DNA of 64,000 bases from Micromonospora matsumotoense. GTDB taxonomy: Bacteria > Actinomycetota > Actinomycetes > Mycobacteriales > Micromonosporaceae. How positions within the stretch are numbered: position 1 is the stretch's first letter; the number at the start of each line of letters is the position of its first letter. Below the pieces are notes generated by a model. The model had not been told where the DNA came from. It did no database searches and saw nothing but the letters and a program-made list of their open reading frames with translations. Of this stretch, positions 25,996 through 34,326 are shown piece by piece. Both the position numbers and the translations under genes were made by a program. The stretch spans positions 186,001-250,000 of the forward strand of contig NZ_FMCU01000009.1 in assembly GCF_900091525.1 (NCBI RefSeq), written 5' to 3'.

Positions 25996-28434
25996 GTGAC
26001 CTGGATGCGGAAACGTGACCACAATGTCTTCACCAACGCCGCATCGCTACTGATCTGCGGCCTGCTGGCCGGTGTGGTGGTGGCGGCAGCGGCCTTCCCC
26101 GCGGTGGCGATGTCCGGCCTGGCCGCGAAGGCCGGCGCCGAGACCTTCGGGGCGCTGCCCAAGGAGCTGACCGTGGCCCGCGCGCCACAGATCAGCTACC
26201 TGCTCGCCAGCGACAACAAGACCCCGCTGGCCACCCTGTACGACGAGAACCGGCGCGACGTCAAGTTCGCCGACATCTCCCCGAACATGCTCAAGGCGAT
26301 CATCGCCGCCGAGGACCACGACTTCTACAAGCACAACGGCGTCGACCTGAACGGCATCGCCCGGGCCTTCGTCAACAACCAGTCGGGCGCCAACTCCCAG
26401 CAGGGCGCGTCCACCCTGACCATGCAGTACGTCCGGCTGGCCATCGCCTACTCGGCCACCCACCCGGCGGACGTGGTCGCCGCGACCGAGGACACCAGCG
26501 CCCGCAAGATCCGCGAGATGAACCTGGCCCTCCAGGTCGACAAGGAATTCTCGAAGGACGAGATCCTCACCCGCTACCTGAACCTCGCCTCCTTCGGCAA
26601 CGGCGCGTACGGCGTCTTCGCCGCCAGCCAGGTGTACTTCGGCAAGTCCCCCAAGAACCTCAAGATCGAGGAGGCGGCGCTGCTGGCCGGCATGGTCAAG
26701 GCGCCCACCACCAACGATCCGACCACCCGCAGCGGCTACCCGCTCGCGCTCGACCGACGCAACTACGTCATCGACAACATGGTCAAGACGAAGGCCATCA
26801 CCCCGCAGGAGGCGGACGCCGCCAAGGCGGTCAAGCTGGTGGTGAAGGACAAGCGCACCCCGAACGGCTGCGTCGCCACCAACCAGAAGGACTGGGGCTT
26901 CTTCTGCGACTTCTTCTACCGCTGGTGGCTCACGCAGGAGACCTTCGGCTCCACCACGTACGACCGGGAGCGGCGGCTCAAGAGCGGCGGCTACACCATC
27001 ACCACCACGCTGGACGTGCAGGCGCAGAACGGCGCCGACCGGGCCGTCCGCAAGAACCTCGGGGTGAACAGCAAGGCCGCCCGGATGGTCGCCGCGATCG
27101 AGCCGGGCACCGGCCGGGTACGGGCGCTGTCGGTCAACCGGAACTTCAAGATCGATGACCCGAAGAAGCCGCAGAACAAGTACTCCAGCGACCCCAAGAA
27201 GGCCAAGAAGAAGATCCGGGGCAACTACCCCAACACGGTGAACCCGCTGCTCAGCGGCGGTCAGGGCATCACCGGCTACCAGGCCGGCTCGACGTTCAAG
27301 ATGTTCACCATGGTGGCCGCGCTGGAGAAGGGCGTGCCGCTCGCCTACCCGATCAACTCGCCGGCGGAGTTCAAGTCGGAGTACATCGTCGAGCAGGGCT
27401 CCCCGGCCGCCTGCGCGGGGACGCACTTCTACTGCCCCAAGAACGCCTCGCCGAGCATGGCCGGCCTGCACAACATGTGGACCGCGTTCGGCAACTCGGT
27501 CAACACCTACTTCGTCCCGTTGGAGCAGCAGGTCGGCGCGGAGAACGTGATCAAGGCGGCGCAGAAGCTCGGCATCACCTTCCGCAGCAGCGACGACGCC
27601 CGCCGGGCCACCAAGGAGGGCGGCGCCAATCAGTGGGGCGCCTTCACCCTGGGTGTCTCCTTGACCACCCCGCTGGAGCTGGCGAACGCCTACGCCACCC
27701 TGGCGGCCGACGGGAAGTTCTGCGAGCCGATCCCGGTGCAGCAGATCAGGGACCCGGAGGGCAACAAGCTCGACGTCGCCAACCCGCGCTGCGAGCAGCG
27801 GATCAGCACCGAGGTGGCCCGGGCCGCCGTGGACGCGGCCCGCTGCCCGGTCGGTGACCGGTCGTCGGTCTCCAAGTGCTCCGGGGCGACCGCCCGCAAC
27901 GTCCGGGGCATCGTCGGCAAGCCGGTGGCCGGCAAGTCCGGCACCACCGACGGTGAGAAGACCTCATCCCTGGTGGCGATGACCAAGCAGTTCGCGGTGG
28001 CCGGCATCATGGCCGACCCGGACTGGGCGCAGACCAACCAGCAGATGGGCCACGACACGCCCACCGGCATCAACCCGGCGGTCTACCAGACGCTGCGGGA
28101 CGCCATGAAGGGCAAGCCCGGCATCGAGTTCACCCCACCCAACGGCAAGATCATCAATGGCGACCAGCGGTCCATCCCGAACGTGAAGTGCCAGTCGGTG
28201 GACAGTGCCCGGAGCAGGCTCAAGGACGCCGGCTTCTCCGTCGTCGTCTCCGACAACAAGATCGCCTCGGACTGCCCGGCCGGCTCCGTCGCCGGCACCA
28301 GCCCCGACGGCCGCACCATCAAGGGCGGCGTGGTCACCATCGAGGTGAGCAGCGGCGGCGGCAGCACCCCAAACCAGGGCAACACGCCGGGCAACCCCGG
28401 TAACCCACCGGGTCGCCCACCAGGCAACAACTGA
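25996..28434 (+). CDS. ponA2: Class A penicillin-binding protein with PASTA domain
   Basis: An 812-residue bifunctional peptidoglycan synthase. One membrane helix (ASLLICGLLAGVVVAAAAF) is followed by the GT51 transglycosylase with AAEDHDFYKHNGVD (catalytic Glu), GASTLTMQYVR, and LNLASFGNGAYGVFAASQVY. The transpeptidase has GSTFKMFT (nucleophile Ser, SxxK), NSVN (SxN) and GKSGTTDGEK (KTG-type). One PASTA repeat (IPNVKCQSVDSARSRLKDAG to VTIEVSSG) and a Gly/Pro/Asn tail end it. Length and PASTA match PonA2 (Rv3682). GTG 25996 is set by the -10 spacing; longer in-frame starts lie upstream of the likely transcription start. Confidence 0.93.
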   Translation: MTWMRKRDHNVFTNAASLLICGLLAGVVVAAAAFPAVAMSGLAAKAGAETFGALPKELTVARAPQISYLLASDNKTPLATLYDENRRDVKFADISPNMLKAIIAAEDHDFYKHNGVDLNGIARAFVNNQSGANSQQGASTLTMQYVRLAIAYSATHPADVVAATEDTSARKIREMNLALQVDKEFSKDEILTRYLNLASFGNGAYGVFAASQVYFGKSPKNLKIEEAALLAGMVKAPTTNDPTTRSGYPLALDRRNYVIDNMVKTKAITPQEADAAKAVKLVVKDKRTPNGCVATNQKDWGFFCDFFYRWWLTQETFGSTTYDRERRLKSGGYTITTTLDVQAQNGADRAVRKNLGVNSKAARMVAAIEPGTGRVRALSVNRNFKIDDPKKPQNKYSSDPKKAKKKIRGNYPNTVNPLLSGGQGITGYQAGSTFKMFTMVAALEKGVPLAYPINSPAEFKSEYIVEQGSPAACAGTHFYCPKNASPSMAGLHNMWTAFGNSVNTYFVPLEQQVGAENVIKAAQKLGITFRSSDDARRATKEGGANQWGAFTLGVSLTTPLELANAYATLAADGKFCEPIPVQQIRDPEGNKLDVANPRCEQRISTEVARAAVDAARCPVGDRSSVSKCSGATARNVRGIVGKPVAGKSGTTDGEKTSSLVAMTKQFAVAGIMADPDWAQTNQQMGHDTPTGINPAVYQTLRDAMKGKPGIEFTPPNGKIINGDQRSIPNVKCQSVDSARSRLKDAGFSVVVSDNKIASDCPAGSVAGTSPDGRTIKGGVVTIEVSSGGGSTPNQGNTPGNPGNPPGRPPGNN

Positions 28435-28447
28435 CCCGTACCGACGA

Positions 28448-28485
28448 CGACGGGCGGGCACCCCAAACGGGGTGCCCGCCCGTCG
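28448..28485 (+). terminator. Terminator after ponA2
   Basis: A perfect 17-bp GC-rich stem (28448-28464 with 28469-28485) closed by the loop AAAC, 13 bases after the stop. Confidence 0.85.
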
Positions 28486-28502
28486 CGTATCCGCCGCATC
28501 GA

Positions 28503-28566
28503 TCCGGGCGCCTGGACCTGACCCGCCGCCGCAGCGGTCCGGGCGCTTCGACCTGACCCGCCGCCG
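28503..28566. repeat. Two 29-bp tandem repeats
   Basis: 28503-28531 and 28538-28566 match at 27 of 29 positions, period 35; each ends ACCTGACCCGCCGCCG. They lie between the ponA2 terminator and the stop of the convergent YqeY gene. Confidence 0.7.
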
Positions 28567-28587
28567 GCCCCTACCGGCGACGGTGGG

Positions 28588-29043
28588 TCAGAGACCGAGC
28601 TGTCGGCGTACCTCGGCGGCGACGCGACCACCCTCGGCCCGGCCGGCCACCGCAGCCTGAGCCGCCTTCATCGCCGGGCCCATCTGGGACTTGTCGGTGA
28701 AGCCGCCGGCGGCGAGCGCCCCCGAGACCAGCTCCGTCAACTCCTGATCGGAGAGCTGCTTCGGCAGGTAGCGGTCCAGCACCACGCCCTCGGCGGTCTC
28801 CTTGTCGGCCTGCTCGGCGCGCCCGGCGTCGGCGAACGCGGCAGCCGCCTCCCGGCGCTTCTTCGCCTCCTTGGTCAGCACCGCGAGCACCTCGTCGTCG
28901 GAGAGCTCACGCTTGGCCTTGCCGGCGACCTCGGCATTCCCGACGGCGGCCAGGGCCATCCGCAACGTGGAGGTGGTCAGCTCGTCGCGCGCCTTGAGTG
29001 CGGCGCGCATGTCTGCGGTCAGGCGGTCCTTCAGCGTGCTCAT
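28588..29043 (-). CDS. GatB/YqeY domain protein
   Basis: A 151-residue YqeY-like protein: MSTLKDRLTADMRAALKARDE at the N-terminus, KKRREAAAAFADAGRAEQADKE and LDRYLPKQLSDQEL in the middle. The fold matches the tRNA-binding tail of GatB, and the family is tentatively linked to tRNA-dependent amidation, though a function for the free protein is not settled. It is complete, starts at ATG 29043 and is divergent from the phosphoesterase 25 bases away. This gene has no counterpart in the Rv3676-Rv3683 order. Confidence 0.88.
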   Translation of the reverse strand: MSTLKDRLTADMRAALKARDELTTSTLRMALAAVGNAEVAGKAKRELSDDEVLAVLTKEAKKRREAAAAFADAGRAEQADKETAEGVVLDRYLPKQLSDQELTELVSGALAAGGFTDKSQMGPAMKAAQAAVAGRAEGGRVAAEVRRQLGL

Positions 29044-29055
29044 GGACGCTCAAAC

Positions 29056-29061
29056 TACCCT
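29056..29061 (+). promoter_or_regulatory. -10 box of the membrane phosphoesterase gene
   Basis: TACCCT ends seven bases before ATG 29069 in the 25-base divergent gap, leaving no room for a leader. Confidence 0.5.
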
Positions 29062-29068
29062 GGTCGGC

Positions 29069-29962
29069 ATGCGAAAGCGCACACTATTCGGCCTCGCCGC
29101 CGGGACCGTCGCCGCCGGAGCGGCCACCCTGGCGTACGCGTCCCTCGTCGAACGCAACATGTTCACCCTGCGCCGGTACGACGTGCCGGTGCTGCCGGCC
29201 GACGCCGAGCCACTGCGCGTGCTGCACCTGTCGGACCTGCACATGATGCCCGACCAGCGGCGCAAGCAGCAGTGGGTGGCGTCGCTGGCCGCCCTCGACC
29301 CGGACCTGGTGGTGGTCACCGGGGACAACATGGCCCACCCCGACGCGGTGCCCGGAGTGCTGCGCGCCCTGCAACCACTGCTCGACTACCCGGGGGCGTT
29401 CGTCTTCGGCTCCAACGACTACACCGGGCCGGTCTGGAAGAACCCGTTCACCTACTTCCTGCCCCACCGGGAGTACGCCGAGGGCGCCGCCCTGCCGTAC
29501 GAGGAACTGCGCGACGTGCTCACCGGTGCCGGCTGGGCGGACCTCAACAACGCCCGTACCTCGGTCAAGGCCGGTGGCAGGCTGGTCGAGCTGGTCGGCG
29601 TGGACGACCCGCACATCGGGCAGGACGACTACCCGGCCGTCGCCGGCCCGGTCACCCCCACCGCGGACCTGTCCATCGCGCTCGCCCACGCCCCGGAACC
29701 GGCCCTGCTCGACCAGATGGCCGCCGACGGCTTCGGCCTGCTGCTGGCCGGGCACACCCACGGCGGGCAGGTCTGCGTACCCGGCTACGGCGCGCTGGTC
29801 ACCAACTGCGGGCTACCCCGCGCCATGGCGAAGGGCCTGCACCGCTGGCCCGGCTCCGACTCCTGGCTGCACGTCTCGGCGGGCCTCGGCACCCACCCCA
29901 CCGCCCCGGTCCGCTTCGCCTGCCCACCCGAGGCCAGCATCCTCACCCTCACCCCCCGCTGA
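29069..29962 (+). CDS. Membrane-anchored metallophosphoesterase (Rv3683-like)
   Basis: A 297-residue phosphoesterase with an N-terminal hydrophobic anchor (TLFGLAAGTVAAGAATLAYA). Motifs: LHLSDLHMMP (DxH), VVVTGDNMAHP (GD), FGSNDYTGP (in place of GNHD), ALAHAPEPALL and LLAGHTHGGQVCVPGYG (GHTHGGQ). The pattern is that of the YkuE/YaeI branch, some of which hydrolyse UDP-diacylglucosamine-type or other envelope lipids; the substrate here is not known. It closes the mycobacterial-type gene order and is followed by the tRNA gene used by the integrative element. Confidence 0.88.
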   Translation: MRKRTLFGLAAGTVAAGAATLAYASLVERNMFTLRRYDVPVLPADAEPLRVLHLSDLHMMPDQRRKQQWVASLAALDPDLVVVTGDNMAHPDAVPGVLRALQPLLDYPGAFVFGSNDYTGPVWKNPFTYFLPHREYAEGAALPYEELRDVLTGAGWADLNNARTSVKAGGRLVELVGVDDPHIGQDDYPAVAGPVTPTADLSIALAHAPEPALLDQMAADGFGLLLAGHTHGGQVCVPGYGALVTNCGLPRAMAKGLHRWPGSDSWLHVSAGLGTHPTAPVRFACPPEASILTLTPR

Positions 29963-30099
29963 CCCTCCTTCACCCACCCGCTTCGCCTTTCACCCCGCCC
30001 CAGCCCCGCTGCCGCGCCTCGCTGGCCTCGCCCGCCGGGACGGAACCGGGCGACGGAGGACCACCGGGGTCCCCCTCGCCGGGGCCGGGGGTACCGAGT

Positions 30100-30127
30100 T
30101 TGCTCGGCGGAGCGGGTGGGCTACTAT
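30100..30127 (+). promoter_or_regulatory. Promoter of the tRNA-Pro gene
   Basis: TTGCTC (30100-30105), 16 bases, then TACTAT (30122-30127). Transcription would begin a few bases before the tRNA at 30142. Confidence 0.6.
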
Positions 30128-30141
30128 TTCACCGCACGCCT

Positions 30142-30221
<80 letters not shown>

Positions 30222-30223
30222 TC

Positions 30224-30256
30224 AGAGGGCACATCCGATCCATGGATGTGCCCTCT
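30224..30256 (+). terminator. Hairpin after tRNA-Pro, supplied by the element
   Basis: A 13-bp stem (30224-30236 with 30244-30256) with a 7-base loop. A similar but not identical hairpin follows attR at 40884-40916, so both the element and the chromosome carry a terminator beside the att core. Confidence 0.7.
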
Positions 30257-30265
30257 AGTGCTTCT

Positions 30266-30286
30266 GTACAGCAGTGAAGTACAGCA
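30266..30286. promoter_or_regulatory. Left arm-type site (integrase or Xis binding)
   Basis: A 21-bp sequence with two GTACAGCA units, repeated at 40728-40748 with one mismatch. It lies 45 bases inside the left core and just before the integrase stop. In the excised circle both copies would flank the core in the same orientation, as lambda-type arm sites do. Confidence 0.55.
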
Positions 30287-30290
30287 GCAG

Positions 30291-31508
30291 TCACCGCAGG
30301 CTCTCGCCCAGCCGCTTGAGGGCGTCGCGGGTGGCGTCCGAGGACGCCTGCGAATAGATCTCCATCGTCACCGACACCTCGGCGTGCCGGAGCACCTGCA
30401 TGATGACGCGCGGATGCACGTCCAGGTCGACGAGCAGGGTCGCACAGGTACGCCGGGCATCGTGCACGGTGATCTTCCGAACTCCGGCACGGGCGCAGCG
30501 GGCGTCCCAGGAACGGTTGAAGTTGCGCGGCTCGACGGGGGTTCCGTAGCGGGTGGTGAACAGCAGCCGCGAGCCCTGCCAGGCGATGCCCGCCTCATCA
30601 CAGTCGTTCTTCCTCGCCTGCTGGCGGAGGTCGAGCGCCGCCGCGCAGATGTCCGGCAGCGGGAGGGTGGCGTCCGAGGTCTGCGTCTTGGTCTCCCGGT
30701 GCAGCAGTTGGCCGCCCACCCGCTGCAACTGCCAGCCGATCGACAACTCCCCCGCCGCCAGGTCCACGGCGTCCCCGGTGAGGCCGAGCACCTCACCCTT
30801 GCGCAGGCCGAGCACCAGGATCAGCACGTACGCGGCGTACAACGGATCGCGGTCGGCCCGCGCGGACTCCAGGAAGCGACGCGCCTCGTCGCTGGTCCAC
30901 GCCCTGCCCCTGCGGCGACGGACCGGTGGGAGCTTGACCAGGGCGGCGGCGTTGCGGGTGACCAGTTCCTCGGTGGCGGCGTGGTTGAGCGCGGAGCGCA
31001 GCACGCCCCGGACGTCCTTGACGGTGCGGGCGGACGGCACGTCGCCGCAGCACCGGCCGAGCGCACAGCAGCGCCTTTTGAGTTCCGGGCGGCGGGCGTC
31101 CTTGCCCTGGGCGCAGCACTGGCAGGCGCGGGCCACCTCGTTGATCCAGGTCTGCACGTCGCGCACCTGGAGCCGGTCGAGCCGCTTCCCGCCGAGGCCG
31201 GGAATCACGTACAGCCGGAGGATCGTCTCGTAGGTGGCGCAGGTCAGCGGCGCGAGGTTGGGGCGCACGACCTCCCGATGCCAGTAGGACAGGTAGTCGC
31301 CGAGGGTGGGAATCCGGGTGGCGACCGGGCCGTCCTTGGCCTGCTGGTGCAGCTTGATCCACTTGTCGTGGACGACCTCCCGGGTCGGGCCGTAGACATA
31401 CTTGCGGGTCCGCTTGCCGTCGGGCTTGGTGACCCAGACGTACGCGGCGAAGCCGTTGCGGTACGGGAAGATCGAGCCTTCGCCGTTGGCGCGGGTGCGG
31501 GCGGGCAT
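30291..31508 (-). CDS. Tyrosine recombinase integrase of the element
   Basis: A 405-residue phage-type integrase. The catalytic residues are R236 (LGLRKGEVLGL), H349 and R352 (VHDARRTCATLL), H375 (LRHAEVSVT) and the nucleophile Y385 (MEIYSQ), so it should be active. The N-terminal core-binding domain is interrupted by a Cys-rich insert at about 129-154 (CQCC, RRCC, GRCC) that could bind zinc. ATG 31508 overlaps the excisionase stop (TGATG). The 3' end is next to attL, as expected for an element integrating by its own attP beside int. Confidence 0.93.
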   Translation of the reverse strand: MPARTRANGEGSIFPYRNGFAAYVWVTKPDGKRTRKYVYGPTREVVHDKWIKLHQQAKDGPVATRIPTLGDYLSYWHREVVRPNLAPLTCATYETILRLYVIPGLGGKRLDRLQVRDVQTWINEVARACQCCAQGKDARRPELKRRCCALGRCCGDVPSARTVKDVRGVLRSALNHAATEELVTRNAAALVKLPPVRRRRGRAWTSDEARRFLESARADRDPLYAAYVLILVLGLRKGEVLGLTGDAVDLAAGELSIGWQLQRVGGQLLHRETKTQTSDATLPLPDICAAALDLRQQARKNDCDEAGIAWQGSRLLFTTRYGTPVEPRNFNRSWDARCARAGVRKITVHDARRTCATLLVDLDVHPRVIMQVLRHAEVSVTMEIYSQASSDATRDALKRLGESLR

Positions 31509-31705
31509 CAGGCGGCCTCCTGCCGCTCGACCTGCTCGCGGACGTACTCGTCGACCCACTCGGGCAGGACGCGGCGGTACTTGCCGTCCTTGATGGAGCG
31601 CAGCTCGCCGGTGGCGATCTTCATCTTGACCTTGGACAGGCCGAAGCCGAGTAGGACGGCGACCTCGGCGGGCGAGTACCAGCGTGGGGTGAGGGGTCGG
31701 GTCAT
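31508..31705 (-). CDS. Excisionase (MerR-like HTH)
   Basis: A 65-residue small HTH protein: RWYSPAEVAVLLGFGLSKVKM is the helix-turn-helix, followed by SIKDGKYRRVLPEWVDEYV, typical of Xis/HTH_17 proteins that direct excision. ATG 31705 overlaps the replication gene stop as ATGA, and its own stop overlaps the integrase start, so rep-xis-int are translationally coupled. Confidence 0.88.
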   Translation of the reverse strand: MTRPLTPRWYSPAEVAVLLGFGLSKVKMKIATGELRSIKDGKYRRVLPEWVDEYVREQVERQEAA

Positions 31706-33261
31706 GCCGCCACCCCCGACCACGCTTCGTGGGCGAGTTCTTCCCGGCCGACGCGTTGGCGTTCCCGGCGTTGGGCGGCGGCGGTGTTGGCGAGCAGGGC
31801 GTCCCCGTCGGTCAGCCAGCCGGAGCCGACGAAGGCCAGCGTGCTCACGGTGACCATGCCGGAGGTGTCGTCGCTGTCGGCCGTGTCGGTGTGCTCGGTG
31901 CGGCGGTAGGCGGCGCGGGTGTCGCGGAGCAGGCCGAAGGTGACCGAGTAGCGGCGGGCCTTGGTGAGGAAGTGACCGCCGTAGCCGAGCATGTGCGCCC
32001 AGCGGCGCAGCCCTGCGTACTCGTTCGGTGTGGGGTCAAGGTCGCCTTGGCGGTCTTCTGTCTTCCCGGCTGTCCGGGTGGTGTGGTGCCGGGTGGGGCG
32101 GCCGAGTCGCCAGCAGGCGTCGATGAGGCGGGCGAGGTGGTCGCCTTCCGGGTCGGCGTAGGCGTCGACGGTGTCCGGGGTGAGTCGGGTGGAGCAGTGG
32201 CCGGTGACCTCGGTGGACTTGGTGGCGTACTTGGCGAGGTAGGCGGCCACCTTGGCGTCGGTCACGTCGCCGTCGCTGGGGCCGATGCGGCGTACGTCGA
32301 CCTGCTCGCCCCAGGCGATCGGCCAGCCCTGCGGGCGGTCGGGGTGTGGCGGGGTGGTGACGGTGATCTGTCGGGTGGCGGCATGGACGGCGGCGTCGAG
32401 GTCGTCGACGGTGACGCCGGCCGGCGGCGGGACCAGGGCGTGCCGGTCGTGCGGGTCGACGCCGTCGAGGCGCAGCAGGACGTGGAAGTGCACCGCGCCC
32501 CGGCGCTGCATCTCAGCGACCTTGCCGTGGGACACCCGCACCGGCGGCACCCGGCGGATTCGGCCGGAGTCGGTGACGACCTGGACGTGGGGGATGCCGC
32601 GTCGGCGGCACACGGCGGTGAGGTGGCGTTCGATGGCCTGCTTCGTGCGTCGCCACAGTTCGCCGGAGGAGTAGTTCCAGATGACCTGGTGGTCGTGGTC
32701 GTAGCAGTCCAGGCAGAGCGGTCGACCGAGTTGCGGATCGTCGGCATCATGGCGGGTGAAGCAGGCAGCGGGCTGCCCGTGTGGGCAGGTGCCGGCGGTG
32801 CTCCGGGCACGGCAGGGTGCCGGTCGGCAGTCGCAGCGCCGCCGGTTGGCGCAGGTGTGCCGGGGGATGTGCCGGTGGTGGACCGGGCCGAAGGATGGGG
32901 CGGTGAAGGTGGCGAAGACAACCGGGTGCGCGGTGACGGTGGTGGGGATGGTCTTGCCGCCGGTCAGGCCGCAGCGGACGACCTGGAAGGCGTCACCGGC
33001 GTAGACCCAGGCGCAGTCGGGGCACTGGGCGGCACGACGGTTGCCGCACGCCTTGTACAGCGTCCGGTCGGGCAGCTCGTCGGTGTGCTGCTCGGCCAGG
33101 ACCCGGCCGGTGCCGGGTTCGACGGCGGTGAGGGTGCCGGACAGGCGGATCGGGCGGGTGCAGCCTCCGGCGGCGCGGGTGTGCTCCAGCCAGCCGAAGA
33201 AGTCCGGGGTGGCGGCGCGGCGCAGGGCCTGGGCGTCACGGCCGGTGGTGAGGGTGGACAC
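31702..33261 (-). CDS. RepSA-like rolling-circle replication initiator
   Basis: A 519-residue initiator of the kind found in pSAM2-like elements. The HUH metal motif appears as RGAVHFHVLLRLDGV (HFH, about 258-260) and the catalytic-tyrosine region as VAAYLAKYATKS (Y341, K344, Y345, K348). A Cys-rich zinc-binding part precedes it (KACGNRRAAQCPDCAWVY, then ANRRRCDCR and LCLDCYDHDH). GAGGAG lies four bases before GTG 33261. The excised circle could replicate as a plasmid before or during transfer. Confidence 0.88.
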   Translation of the reverse strand: MSTLTTGRDAQALRRAATPDFFGWLEHTRAAGGCTRPIRLSGTLTAVEPGTGRVLAEQHTDELPDRTLYKACGNRRAAQCPDCAWVYAGDAFQVVRCGLTGGKTIPTTVTAHPVVFATFTAPSFGPVHHRHIPRHTCANRRRCDCRPAPCRARSTAGTCPHGQPAACFTRHDADDPQLGRPLCLDCYDHDHQVIWNYSSGELWRRTKQAIERHLTAVCRRRGIPHVQVVTDSGRIRRVPPVRVSHGKVAEMQRRGAVHFHVLLRLDGVDPHDRHALVPPPAGVTVDDLDAAVHAATRQITVTTPPHPDRPQGWPIAWGEQVDVRRIGPSDGDVTDAKVAAYLAKYATKSTEVTGHCSTRLTPDTVDAYADPEGDHLARLIDACWRLGRPTRHHTTRTAGKTEDRQGDLDPTPNEYAGLRRWAHMLGYGGHFLTKARRYSVTFGLLRDTRAAYRRTEHTDTADSDDTSGMVTVSTLAFVGSGWLTDGDALLANTAAAQRRERQRVGREELAHEAWSGVAA

Positions 33262-34326
33262 GGTTCTCCTCAAGGGGTGGCAGGGGACGGGCGACGAACT
33301 ACCACCGGACGCCGGAGCGGTGTCCGTCGGTGGTGTTCGTGGTGTCTCCTGGCACCGCCGGAGAGGGCGGCTCACGCCGGAGGGCGGGTGCAGGCCATCG
33401 GCCTTGGACCGCCGTTAAGCTGGGTTTCTGGATCTTGGGTGAGGCCGGAACGGGTGGGGTGCCTGGTCGTCGGCTTCCGGTGGTTGCCGCAGGCAATCCC
33501 CACCCGTCGAGGTGCGCGAATCCGACGGCCATCGTGGACGGCAGGGAAGGCCGTGCTGGGCCGCGCAGCGGATTCCGGGTCGGCGCAGTGGCCGGTGCGA
33601 TCGAGAGCCGGCGGGACGTGACCCGCGTCAACGGCAGGAAGGCCGCTCGGTTACTCCGAAGTCGAGTTCAGCGATCCGGCGGGAAGGCCGCGCTGGCGTG
33701 CTCGACGAGGGCCAGAGTAGCACCGGGTACCGACACGTCAACCCGCCGTGAAGCAGCAGGGCGGCCGGCTGCCGGCTGGTGTGGGAGGACTTTCTGTACG
33801 TCTATCAAGGCGGCCCTGAACGGGCCGCACGCGCCGCCGCCTGGGCGCGCGTCCGTCGCTCCGCTGGCGCTCCGACTCCGGCCACGCAACACGCCCGGCG
33901 GGCTGGCGCGGAGGGCGGGTAGCCCGGTGGGCCGCCGGATGACGACAGGCCGTTGCCCGGTGGGGTGGTGGGGGCCGGCAGCCGGCCGGGCCGCGCGGCC
34001 AGCAGTCCGCGCGGCGTAGGGGAGCGCACGCCGGGTCCGTCGGCGGCTGCCGGGCCGGGGGTGGGGTTGCGGTTACTGCGCCTCCGGCGGGGGCGCTCCG
34101 GCTCCAGGATGGCCGGGGGTCCGTCGGCGGCTTGCGGTCCGTGGGTGGTGGCGGTGGGAGCCATCCCGCCCACCGTCGACCCGGGCGAGCCGAGCAGACC
34201 ACCGCCCGACCCGCCAGCGTCCGTACGGGCGTCAAGGCCGTCTTGACGTGGCGGGCCGGGCGGCAGCCCGCTCCCCAGAAGGGCGGGTCGACGGCAGACG
34301 GGATGGCAGGGTGGTCGAGGAGCGCG
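33262..34326. other. GC-rich stretch without recognised genes; possible origin
   Basis: About 1.06 kb upstream of rep where related elements usually carry transfer genes. The open frames here look like GC-driven noise (Arg/Pro/Gly-rich, no motifs). Three imperfect repeats of GGCRGGAAGGCCG lie at 33540-33559, 33633-33650 and 33678-33696, which could be initiator sites of a replication origin. The rest holds nothing I can name; it may be the scar of deleted transfer genes. Confidence 0.4.

Noticed and set aside
30246..31853. Long plus-strand open frame opposite the integrase
   Set aside because: It is the mirror of the integrase and excisionase genes, with no motif of its own; long antisense frames are usual at this GC content.
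31729..33621. 630-residue plus-strand open frame opposite the replication gene
   Set aside because: Val/Gly/Asp-rich shadow of the RepSA-like gene, which has clear HUH motifs and a Shine-Dalgarno.
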